Assembly (NCBI GenBank): GCA_036494815.1
Contig: DASXNV010000106.1
Coordinates: 1 to 64,000 of the forward strand
Reading direction: 5' to 3'
DNA length: 64,000 bases
From: Poindextera sp036494815
GTDB taxonomy: Bacteria; Pseudomonadota; Alphaproteobacteria; Caulobacterales; Caulobacteraceae
Position numbers and translations under genes: made by a program
The notes under the pieces: model-generated
Seen by the model: the letters and a program-made list of their open reading frames with translations, nothing else
Database searches by the model: none
What the model was told of the DNA's origin: nothing
In this document: positions 54,509 through 62,841 of the stretch, piece after piece
How the letters are laid out: each line of letters opens with the position of its first letter
Position numbering within the stretch: the first letter of the stretch is position 1

Positions 54509-56590
54509 TCACTGCGGCGCGCCGCCCTGGCCGCCGCCGCCCATGTGGGAGCGCAGTTCGGCCGCCTTGGCCTTCTGGTCAGGCCGCAGGATGGCTTCGA
54601 GCTGGGTTGTGGCGTCGTGCATGGCGGTGCGGCGGGCGTCCGGATCGCTGGAGGCTTGCGCCTTTTCCCGGGCGGCGGCGAAGATCGCCTTGGCCTTGGC
54701 CTGTTGATCGGCGTCGAGGTTGAGCGCGGAGGTCAGCCGGGCCAAACGGTCGCCACCACCGCCACCAGCGCCCGGTCCGCCTTGCGGACGTTCAGCCGGT
54801 GCGGACGCGGAAGCGGGCGCCTCGGATGAGGCGGACGCCGCCGTGGCCGGGCCGGCGGAGGCCACACCCCCACCACCGCCACCGCCGCCCGCCTTCATCT
54901 GGGCGCGTTCCTGCTCGAACTTGACCTTCTGTTCCGGCGTCAAGATCGCCTCGATCTGGGCCACGCCATCCTTCATCGCCGCGGCGCGAGCTGCGCGGTC
55001 CTCGCCGGCGGCCATGGCCTTTTGGCGTATGCCCGCGATGATCGGCCGGACCTTGGCCTGCTGGTTTGGCGTCAGGCCCAGGGGCTCGAGCATGGCCTGG
55101 AAGCGCGCACCACCACCGTGGCCGCTGCCATGACCCCCGCTCCCGGAACCACCGCCCTGGCCGCCGCCATAGCTGCCCGAAGAGGCCTGAGCCCCGCTGT
55201 CGGCGGCGGCGCCGGAGGCCGCGGCCGAACCGGCCGGTTTCTTGGCGAACAGGCCGGACAACCATCCGAAGAAGCCGGTCTTCTCCGGCGGCTTGTTGGC
55301 CTTCTGCAGCGCCGGCACATCGCTGGGCAGGATCACCGGGGCGCCGTCGCGCAGGCGGTCGCCGCCGTCAGTGACCACCTGGTCGCCCACCTGGACGCCA
55401 GACAACAGCTGGGTGCGCTCGCCATCGATCTGGCCGGTCTTGACCGGGGTGATCTTGGCGTTCTGGTCCAGGTCGATAGTGTAGACATAGTCGCCCTGCG
55501 AGCCATGCCGCACGGCCTGGGACGGCACCACCACCGCATCCGTGATGGTGTCCACCAGCAGCCGGATATTGACGAACTGGTTGGGGAAAAGGGCGCCGGA
55601 ACCGTTGGCGAACCGCGCCTTGGCCTTGACCGTGCCGGTGGAGGTGTCGATCTGGTTGTCGAGGGTGGACAGGGTCCCCTGGGCCAGGGTGGCGGCCCCC
55701 GACCGGTCCAGCGCCGTGGCCGTTAGCACCGCGCCGGCGTGGATGCGGGCGGAGACCTGGGGCACGGAGTCCTCGGGCAGGGTGAAGACCACGTCCATCG
55801 GGTCGATCTGGGTGACGACGACGAGACCGTTGGTGGAGCTGCTGGTCACATAGTTGCCCGGGTCCACCTGGCGCAGGCCCACCCGCCCGGCCACCGGCGC
55901 GGTGATGTGGCAATATTCGATATTGAGCCTGGCGTTGGCCACGGCGGCCTGGTCGGTCTTGACCACCCCCTCGTCCTGCTTGACCAGGGCCGCCTGGGTG
56001 TCGAGCTGTTGCTTGGCGATGGAGTCCTGCGACACCAGGGTGCGATAGCGCTCCAGGTCCAGCTTGGCGTCGGCCAGGGCCGCCTCGTCCCGCAAAAGCT
56101 GGCCCTGCGACTGCTGCAGGGCGATGACATAAGGGCGGTCGTCGATCTCGGCCAGAAGCTGGCCAGCGCGAACCATCTGGCCTTCCTTGAAGTCCACCCG
56201 CACCAGATTGCCGGCGATGCGCGGCTGCACCGTCACATTGGCCGGCGGCGTCACCGTGCCCAGGGCCGTCAGTTCCACCGGCATGTCGGCCTTTTGCGCC
56301 GTGGCCACGCCGACCACAGTGGGCGGACGACGTCCGCCTCCACCGCCCGCTCCGCCCGGGGCGCCGGCTCCCGCGCCCGCCGCGCCGCCACCGCGACCGC
56401 CATGGCCGCTTTTGTTGGCGGCGTCGTGCGGGGTCAGCAGGAAGCCCACCGCGATCACCGCCGCCACGGCCAGGCCGATCCACATCATGGTGCGCCAGGC
56501 CGGGCGTTTGCGCGGGGGCGGGGCGCGATAACCATAGCTGGGCGGCGTCGGGCCGGAAGGCGGCGTCGAACCAGATTCAGGCGCGCTCAT
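54509..56590 (-). CDS. RND membrane-fusion protein fused to two Spy/CpxP-like domains
   Basis: 693 aa from ATG 56590 (MSAPESGSTPPSG), with GGAGG upstream. Pro-rich cytoplasmic tail, membrane anchor TMMWIGLAVAAVIAVGFLLT, a Gly-rich linker, then a canonical MdtA-type adaptor to about residue 425 (ELTALGTVTPPANVTVQPRI, QDSIAKQQLDTQAALVKQDE and the barrel AGNLVRVDFKEGQMVRAGQL). After a Gly/Ser linker come two helical domains. The one at 504-566 has LTPNQ and LTPEQ; the one at 614-683 has LDADQ and LRPDQ, the paired LTxxQ motifs of Spy/CpxP chaperones. Adaptors are usually about 400 aa, so the extension is unusual. Confidence 0.9.
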   Translation of the reverse strand: MSAPESGSTPPSGPTPPSYGYRAPPPRKRPAWRTMMWIGLAVAAVIAVGFLLTPHDAANKSGHGGRGGGAAGAGAGAPGGAGGGGGRRPPTVVGVATAQKADMPVELTALGTVTPPANVTVQPRIAGNLVRVDFKEGQMVRAGQLLAEIDDRPYVIALQQSQGQLLRDEAALADAKLDLERYRTLVSQDSIAKQQLDTQAALVKQDEGVVKTDQAAVANARLNIEYCHITAPVAGRVGLRQVDPGNYVTSSSTNGLVVVTQIDPMDVVFTLPEDSVPQVSARIHAGAVLTATALDRSGAATLAQGTLSTLDNQIDTSTGTVKAKARFANGSGALFPNQFVNIRLLVDTITDAVVVPSQAVRHGSQGDYVYTIDLDQNAKITPVKTGQIDGERTQLLSGVQVGDQVVTDGGDRLRDGAPVILPSDVPALQKANKPPEKTGFFGWLSGLFAKKPAGSAAASGAAADSGAQASSGSYGGGQGGGSGSGGHGSGHGGGARFQAMLEPLGLTPNQQAKVRPIIAGIRQKAMAAGEDRAARAAAMKDGVAQIEAILTPEQKVKFEQERAQMKAGGGGGGGGVASAGPATAASASSEAPASASAPAERPQGGPGAGGGGGDRLARLTSALNLDADQQAKAKAIFAAAREKAQASSDPDARRTAMHDATTQLEAILRPDQKAKAAELRSHMGGGGQGGAPQ

Positions 56591-56774
56591 TAGACCTCCG
56601 AAGATGGCGGACCTGCGGCCGCGCCCAGACACAAGGAATCGCCGTCCAAAGCTAAGGCGGCCGGTTTGGACTTCCTCTACGACGGCTTCAAGGCGAAGGT
56701 ATCTCTGCCTTGAAATCTGAACGCGTGTCGAGACCAAGCGATGCGTGCAGCCATCGACCCTGGGGAGTTAGCCC

Positions 56775-58001
56775 ATGCCCACAAAGCCGGACACAGCCGG
56801 ACTGTCCGCCGAGCGTTTGAGCTACATCGATCATTTCCTGCAGACCCAGTATGTGGATACCGGCAAGCTGAAGGGCGCGGTGGTGCTGGTCTCCCGTCGC
56901 GGCGAGACCGCCCATCTGGGGGTGCTGGGGGCCATGGACGCCGAGCGCCAGCGGCCCATGCGGGCCGACACTCTGTTTCGCATCTATTCCATGACCAAGC
57001 CGATCACCAGCCTGGCCTTCATGATGCTGGTGGAGCAGGGCCTGGTGGCGCTGGACGATCCAGTGAGCCGCTACATTCCGGCCTGGAAGAACCTTGGCGT
57101 CTACGACGGCGGCTTCATGGAGACCTTTCGCACCAAACCCTGCGAGCGGCCGATGCTGATCGTCGACCTGCTGCGCCATACCTCGGGACTGACCTACGGT
57201 TTCCAGCAGCGCGGCAATGTGGACGCCGCCTACCGCAAGCTGGGCATAGGCGAGATCGAGACCCAGGGCACCTTGGACGGCATGATCGAGGCCCTGGCCG
57301 GCGTGCCGCTGGAGTTTTCGCCGGGCGCGGCCTGGAACTATTCCGTCTCCACCGATGTCCTGGGCTACCTGATCGGCAAGATCAGCGGCGAGCCGTTCGA
57401 GAAGTTCCTGCGCAGCCGGCTGTTCGATCCCCTGGGCATGACCGACACCGGCTTTTTCGTGCCGCAGGGCGAGGCGGGGCGGCTGGCTGCCTGTTACAGC
57501 CTGACGGCCAAGGGCGTGGTGCTGCAGGACGATCCCACCAAGAGCAGTTATCTGAAGCCCCCCAGGTTCGTCTCCGGCGGCGGCGGCCTGGTCTCCACCG
57601 CCCAGGACTATCTGCGCTTTTGCCGGATGGTGCTGAACAAGGGCGAACTGGACGGGCGGCGCTATGTCAGCCCCAAGACCCTGCAGTTGATGGGCGCCAA
57701 CCACCTGCCCGGCGGCAAAGAGCTGACTGAGATGTCCCGCTCCCTGTTCAGCGAGGCGGCCTATGCCGGCCTGGGTTTCGGGTTGGGCTTTTCCACCACC
57801 GTCGATCCGGCGGGAACCCTGATCCCGGCGACCGTGGGCGACCTGTCCTGGGGCGGCGCGGCCTCCACCGCCTTCTGGATCGACCCCAAGGAAGAGCTGA
57901 TCGCCATCCTGATGACCCAGCTCTTGCCGTCCTCCGCCTATCCGATCCGCCGGCAGCTGCGGACCCTGGTCTATTCCGCGTTCACGGAATCGAATGTTTA
58001 G
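56775..58001 (+). CDS. Serine hydrolase of the beta-lactamase/EstB family
   Basis: 408 aa from ATG 56775. No signal peptide, so likely cytoplasmic. Catalytic Ser72-x-x-Lys75 in RIYSMTKPIT and Tyr189 in WNYSVSTDVLGYLIG. The C-terminal region contains GLGFGLGFSTTVDPAG and DLSWGGAASTAFWIDP (the GGA replacing KTG). These features match EstB-type class C esterases rather than drug-hydrolysing beta-lactamases. Divergent from the efflux operon. Confidence 0.9.
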   Translation: MPTKPDTAGLSAERLSYIDHFLQTQYVDTGKLKGAVVLVSRRGETAHLGVLGAMDAERQRPMRADTLFRIYSMTKPITSLAFMMLVEQGLVALDDPVSRYIPAWKNLGVYDGGFMETFRTKPCERPMLIVDLLRHTSGLTYGFQQRGNVDAAYRKLGIGEIETQGTLDGMIEALAGVPLEFSPGAAWNYSVSTDVLGYLIGKISGEPFEKFLRSRLFDPLGMTDTGFFVPQGEAGRLAACYSLTAKGVVLQDDPTKSSYLKPPRFVSGGGGLVSTAQDYLRFCRMVLNKGELDGRRYVSPKTLQLMGANHLPGGKELTEMSRSLFSEAAYAGLGFGLGFSTTVDPAGTLIPATVGDLSWGGAASTAFWIDPKEELIAILMTQLLPSSAYPIRRQLRTLVYSAFTESNV

Positions 58002-58022
58002 GGCCGCGCCCTTCCCTTTCAC

Positions 58023-58157
58023 CCTCATGGCTGGCGCATGCCGGCCATCCATGCCGTGAACGAACGGGCCAACCCATGGGCGCAGGATTCATCTTGAGAA
58101 ACCGTCGCGGCGGCGCCTTCAGGGCATGGGTCGCCGCGACAAGCGCGACGATGACGG
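58023..58157. repeat. Dispersed palindromic repeat, copy 3
   Basis: Same element as 32887-33022 and 41517-41651, begins CTCATGGCTGG and ends GACGATGACGG. Inner arms CATGCCGTGAAC and TTCAGGGCATG. It lies between the convergent esterase and symporter genes. Confidence 0.78.
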
Positions 58158-58176
58158 TTGAAAAAGAGCGCCAGGC

Positions 58177-59412
58177 CTAAGCCCCCGCTTCCCCCAACTG
58201 CCCTTCCCACTTAGCCACCACCGACGCCGCCACCGAATTGCCCACCACGTTGGTGGCGCTGCGGCCCATGTCCAGCAGGTGATCCACGGCCAGGACCAGC
58301 AGCAGGCCGGCCTCGGGCAGGTGAAAGAAGCTCAGAGTGGCGGCGATCACCACCAAGGACGCACGCGGCACGCCCGCCATACCCTTGGAGGTGACCATCA
58401 AGATCAGCAGCATCAGGATCTGCTGGCCGATGCTTAAGGAGATCCCGTAGGCCTGGGCGATGAACAGGGTGGCGAAGGTGCAGTACATCATCGACCCGTC
58501 CAGATTGAACGAGTAGCCCAGGGGCAGCACGAAACTGGCCACCCGGCGCGAGACGCCGAAGGCCTGCAGGGCCTCCAGGGTGCCGGGATAGGCCGCCTCT
58601 GAACTGGCGGTGGAGAAGGCCAAAAGGGCCGGCTCGCGGATCAGGCCGAACAGGGTCAGCACCCGGCGGCCGATCACCGTGGATCCGGCGGCCAGCAACA
58701 CGCCCCATAGGATGGCCAAGGACAGATAGAAGCCACCCACGAACTTAGCGTAGGTGATCAGTACGCCGACACCATAGTGGGTCACCGTGGCCGCCAGGGC
58801 GGCGAAGATGGCCAGGGGCGCCAGGCTCATCACATAGCCAGTGACTTTCATCATCACCCGCGCCACCTGCTCGGCCAGGGTGATCACCGCTGGAGCGCCG
58901 TTGGGCGTGGAGGCGATGGCCAGGCCGAACAGCACCGAGAACACCACGATCTGCAGGATCTCGTTCTTGGCCATGGCGTCGACGATGGAGGACGGGATCA
59001 CATGGGCGACGAAATCCTTGACGTTGAAGCTGGACGTATCGACCACGTGAGCGGCGGCCGCCGAAGCCGCCGGCGGGGCCAGGCCCATCCCCGGCTGCAG
59101 CAGATGCACCATCATCAGGCCAATGGTCAGGGAAACCAGCGAGGCGCCGATGAACCAGCCCATGGTCTTGGCCCCCACCCGGCCCACGGCGGCGGCGTCC
59201 TCCATATGGGCCACCCCGGCGATCAGGGTGGAAATCACCAGGGGAGCGATGATCATCTTGATCAGCTGCAGGAAGGCGAAGGTGACGACGCCGAAATAGC
59301 CTTCCCACCGGGTGCGCGCGGCCTCATCCGGCAGCCAGCCATGCAGGCCGTAGCCGGTGGCGATCCCCACCAGCATGGCGGTGATCAGCAGGTAGGTGAA
59401 ACGGCGATTCAT
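58177..59412 (-). CDS. Dicarboxylate/amino acid:cation symporter (DAACS family)
   Basis: 411 aa with eight membrane segments and re-entrant loops. DctA/GltP-type landmarks: the opening MNRRFTYLLITAMLVGIATG, LIKMIIAPLVISTLIAGVAH, FSTASSEAAYPGTLEALQ (serine-rich hairpin) and GYSFNLDGSMMYCTFATLFI. Also SKGMAGVPRASLVVIAATLS, with the final DRS-like region replaced by VVGNSVAASVVAKWEG. Imports C4-dicarboxylates or acidic amino acids with protons or sodium. Confidence 0.93.
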   Translation of the reverse strand: MNRRFTYLLITAMLVGIATGYGLHGWLPDEAARTRWEGYFGVVTFAFLQLIKMIIAPLVISTLIAGVAHMEDAAAVGRVGAKTMGWFIGASLVSLTIGLMMVHLLQPGMGLAPPAASAAAAHVVDTSSFNVKDFVAHVIPSSIVDAMAKNEILQIVVFSVLFGLAIASTPNGAPAVITLAEQVARVMMKVTGYVMSLAPLAIFAALAATVTHYGVGVLITYAKFVGGFYLSLAILWGVLLAAGSTVIGRRVLTLFGLIREPALLAFSTASSEAAYPGTLEALQAFGVSRRVASFVLPLGYSFNLDGSMMYCTFATLFIAQAYGISLSIGQQILMLLILMVTSKGMAGVPRASLVVIAATLSFFHLPEAGLLLVLAVDHLLDMGRSATNVVGNSVAASVVAKWEGQLGEAGA

Positions 59413-59473
59413 GCGGAGGGTCCCCGAGTTTGGGGCAACATAGACGAGCGCGCGCTGGCCGAAAGTGGGAGCC

Positions 59474-62400
59474 TCACCAGGTGTCGATGAACCGCCGCCG
59501 CTCGGTCTCGACCCGTGGCGCGCGCGATTTCAGCCCCCGGGCGATCCAGGCGCGAGAGTCCACCGGGTCGATCACCGCGTCGATCTCCAGCACCTGGGCC
59601 ACATTGACCGCCTTGCCGCGCTCATAGCTGCGGGCCACCAGCTGGTCGAACAGGGCCTTTTTGGCCGCGGGATCGGTCTCGGCCTCCAGCTCCTTGCGGT
59701 AGCCGAGGCGCACGGCGCCCTCCAGGCCCATGCCACCGAACTCGCCCGTAGGCCAGGCGATGGTGAAGAAGCTGGCGGGAAAAGTGCCGCCGGTCATGGC
59801 CTGGGCGCCCAGGCCATAGCCCTTGCGCAGGACGATGGAGAAGATCGGAACCTGCATGGCCCCGGCGGTGACGAACATGCGCGAGCCGTGCCGCACGGGC
59901 GCTGTCTTTTCGGCGTCCGGCCCGACCATGAAGCCGGGGGTGTCGCACAGGGACAAGAGCGGCAGGTCGAAGGCGTCGCACAGCTGCATGAACCGCGCGG
60001 CCTTGGTGGCCCCGTCGGCGTCGATGGCGCCGCCGAGCAAGCGCGGATCGTTGGCGATCAGACCCACGGGCCGGCCCTCGATGCGGGCGAAACCGGTGAT
60101 CATGCCCTTGCCGAAGCCGGAGCGGATTTCGAGGAAGCTCGCCTCGTCGACCAGCAGCCGGATCAGGGCCCGTACATCATAGACGCGCAGCCGGTTTTCC
60201 GGGATCGCCCGGCGCAGCCGGCGCTGGTCGGCGCAGGTCCAGTCGGCGATCGGGCCCTGGAAATAGGCCATCAACCGGCGGGCCAGATCCGCGGCCTCCA
60301 GCTCGTCTTCGGCCACCAGATCCACCACGCCATTGGTGTCCTGCACGGCGATCGGACCCACCTGTTCGGGGGTGAAGACGCCCAGGCCACCGCCCTCGAT
60401 CATGGCCGGCCCGCTCATGCCGATGGTGGAATTCTTGGTGGCGATGGTGATGTCCGAGCAACCCCAGAAGACGGCGTTGCCAGCGAAACAGCGGCCGGCG
60501 GCGATGCCGATGCGCGGGGCCAGGCCGCTCATTCGTGCATAGAGCTCGAAGGTGGGCACATCCAGGCCGGTGGCGCCCAGCCCATCGGTGTCGCCGGGCC
60601 GCCCGCCGCCGCCCTCGGCGAACCAGATCACCGGCAAGCGCTCTCGCTCGGCCACCTGCAGGATACGGTCGGTCTTCTTGTGGTTGGCGGTGCCCTGGGT
60701 GCCCGCCAGCACCGTATAGTCATAGGCCAGCACCGCGCAGCGACTGCGTTCCTCGCCGAACAGATCGCCATTGACCGATCCGATGCCAGTGATCAGGCCG
60801 TCGGCGGGAGTGTTGCGCATCAGGTCGTCGGTGGAGCGCCGGCGGCGCTGGGCGGCGATGGCCAGGGCGCCGTATTCGATGAAGCTGCCAGCATCGACGA
60901 TGGCGTCCACATTCTCGCGGGCGGTGCGCATATGTAGCTTGTGGCGCTTGGCCACCGCCTCCGGCCGGTGAGCGTCCAGGCCGAAATCGCGCCTCTGGTT
61001 CAGCTCCGCCAGGTCGGGGCGGATGGCGTCCAGGTCGACAGCCTCCTCGGTCTCGCCAGCGTGGTGGTCGACTTCCGCCGGTTCGATGAACAGGATCGGC
61101 TGGCCCTCAAACAGGGTCTCGCCGATGCGGGCGGCGACGGCGCGCACCCGGCCGCCGGCGACGGCCTCGACCAGGTGCTCCATCTTCATGGATTCCAGCA
61201 CCGCCACCGCCTGGCCCGGCCGCACGAGGTCGCCCTGGGCGACGCTGATGGAGACCAGCAGCCCTTGCGTGGGGGCGCCGAGGGGCTCGGTCCCCACCGG
61301 GGCGGCCTCAGCCGCGTGGCCGGTGGCCGCGCTCGCTGTATCAGGCTCGAAAAAGCGCGTTGAAACCACATCGCCCTCTTCCAGCAGGCCGGCGATCTCC
61401 CGCTCCACCAGCCGGGTGAAGATCCGCCCCTCGCGCACCTGCGGCCGCGCGACCAGGGCGCGCAGGATCGGCAGGTTGGTCTCCACTCCGGTCAGGCGAA
61501 ATTCGTCCAGCGCCCGGCCGGCCTTGGCCAGGGCGGCCGCGAAATCGGAGGAACGGTCATGGACGATGACCTTGGCCAGCAGGGAGTCAAAATTGGGATT
61601 GGTGGCGTAGCCGGCATAGCCATAGGTGTCGACGCGCACACCGGGGCCGGACGGCGGCTCAAACAGGCCGATCACCCCACCGGTGGGCTTGACTGCGCCG
61701 ATGGCGTCCATGGTCTCGGTATTGACCCGCAGCTGAACGGCGTAACCGATCAGCGTCGGCGGCGCGCTGAGGCCCAGTTCGGCCAGACTGCGGCCCTGAG
61801 CCACTTCGATCTGGGCGCGGACCAGATCCACCCCGGTGACTTCCTCTGTGACGGTATGCTCCACCTGCAGGCGCGGATTGGCCTCCATGAACACGAACCG
61901 CTCGTCGTCGGCATCGGCGTCGACCAGGAATTCGAACGTGCCCAGGCTGTCATAGTCCGCCGCCTGGGCCAGGGTCAGGGCGGCCTCGGTCAGGCGCGCG
62001 CGCAGGGCCTCGGACAGGTGCGGGCTGGGGGCGATCTCGATTAGCTTCTGATGGCGACGCTGCAGGCTGCAGTCGCGGTCCCACAGGTGGATCAGGCCGC
62101 CATGTTGGTCGCCCAGCACCTGAACCTCGATATGGCGGGCCACCGCGATCAGCTCTTCCACATAGAGCGCCCCGTCGCCGAAGGCCGCCTTGGCCTCGGA
62201 GGCGCAGCGGGTGAAGGCCTCTTCGATCTCGCTGGCGGCGCCGACCATCCGCATACCCCGCCCGCCCCCGCCGGCCAGGGCCTTGATCATCATCGCGCCG
62301 CTAGAGCCCAGGGCGTCGAAAAAGGCGCGAGCCTGTTCCAGGCTGGTCGCCGCCTGGGTCCCGCGCGCGATCGCCACGCCGGACTCGAGCGCCAGGGCGC

Positions 62401-62758
62401 GGGCGCGGGCCTTGTCGCCGAACAGGGCCAGGGCCTCCGCGCGCGGGCCGATGAAGGTCAGGCCCCGGGCGGCGCAGGCGCGGGCGAAGGCCTGGTTCTC
62501 GCTCAGAAAGCCGTAGCCCGGATGCACGGCGTCGCAGCCCGCCTCGAGCGCCGCGGCGATCATCACCTCTGCGTCCAGATAGGCTCGCGCGCCCACGCCC
62601 TTCAGCGCCATCGCCTGGTCCGCCGCGCGTATGTGGAGGGAGCGGGCGTCGTCCTCGGAGAACACCGCTACCGATTTCAGACCCAAGCCGGCGACGGCCC
62701 GGGCGATGCGCACGGCGATCTCGCCACGATTGGCGATGAGGACAGTCTTGAAGCCCAT
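59474..62758 (-). CDS. Single-chain biotin-dependent acyl-CoA carboxylase (BC-BCCP-CT)
   Basis: 1094 aa from ATG 62758 (MGFKTVLIANRGEIAVRIAR). Domains in order: biotin carboxylase (about 1-450, with GGGGRGMRMVGA and the EANPRLQVEHTVTEEVTG motif), biotinyl domain with Lys525 in LESMKMEH, then a carboxyltransferase pair from about 600 to the end (WFAEGGGGRPGD, ATKNSTIGMSGPAMIEGG, LLSLCDTPGFMVGPDAEKTA). Carboxylates an acyl-CoA using bicarbonate and ATP. Fused one-chain layouts of this size are known for long-chain acyl-CoA carboxylases; substrate length is inferred, not shown. Confidence 0.92.
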   Translation of the reverse strand: MGFKTVLIANRGEIAVRIARAVAGLGLKSVAVFSEDDARSLHIRAADQAMALKGVGARAYLDAEVMIAAALEAGCDAVHPGYGFLSENQAFARACAARGLTFIGPRAEALALFGDKARARALALESGVAIARGTQAATSLEQARAFFDALGSSGAMMIKALAGGGGRGMRMVGAASEIEEAFTRCASEAKAAFGDGALYVEELIAVARHIEVQVLGDQHGGLIHLWDRDCSLQRRHQKLIEIAPSPHLSEALRARLTEAALTLAQAADYDSLGTFEFLVDADADDERFVFMEANPRLQVEHTVTEEVTGVDLVRAQIEVAQGRSLAELGLSAPPTLIGYAVQLRVNTETMDAIGAVKPTGGVIGLFEPPSGPGVRVDTYGYAGYATNPNFDSLLAKVIVHDRSSDFAAALAKAGRALDEFRLTGVETNLPILRALVARPQVREGRIFTRLVEREIAGLLEEGDVVSTRFFEPDTASAATGHAAEAAPVGTEPLGAPTQGLLVSISVAQGDLVRPGQAVAVLESMKMEHLVEAVAGGRVRAVAARIGETLFEGQPILFIEPAEVDHHAGETEEAVDLDAIRPDLAELNQRRDFGLDAHRPEAVAKRHKLHMRTARENVDAIVDAGSFIEYGALAIAAQRRRRSTDDLMRNTPADGLITGIGSVNGDLFGEERSRCAVLAYDYTVLAGTQGTANHKKTDRILQVAERERLPVIWFAEGGGGRPGDTDGLGATGLDVPTFELYARMSGLAPRIGIAAGRCFAGNAVFWGCSDITIATKNSTIGMSGPAMIEGGGLGVFTPEQVGPIAVQDTNGVVDLVAEDELEAADLARRLMAYFQGPIADWTCADQRRLRRAIPENRLRVYDVRALIRLLVDEASFLEIRSGFGKGMITGFARIEGRPVGLIANDPRLLGGAIDADGATKAARFMQLCDAFDLPLLSLCDTPGFMVGPDAEKTAPVRHGSRMFVTAGAMQVPIFSIVLRKGYGLGAQAMTGGTFPASFFTIAWPTGEFGGMGLEGAVRLGYRKELEAETDPAAKKALFDQLVARSYERGKAVNVAQVLEIDAVIDPVDSRAWIARGLKSRAPRVETERRRFIDTW

Positions 62759-62841
62759 GGTGCGGATCCTGGATGACGGCAGGGCCGCCAACCAAGTCGA
62801 ACAGTTGTTTGATGTCAAATGCGCAGAGGAGTATCCACGCT

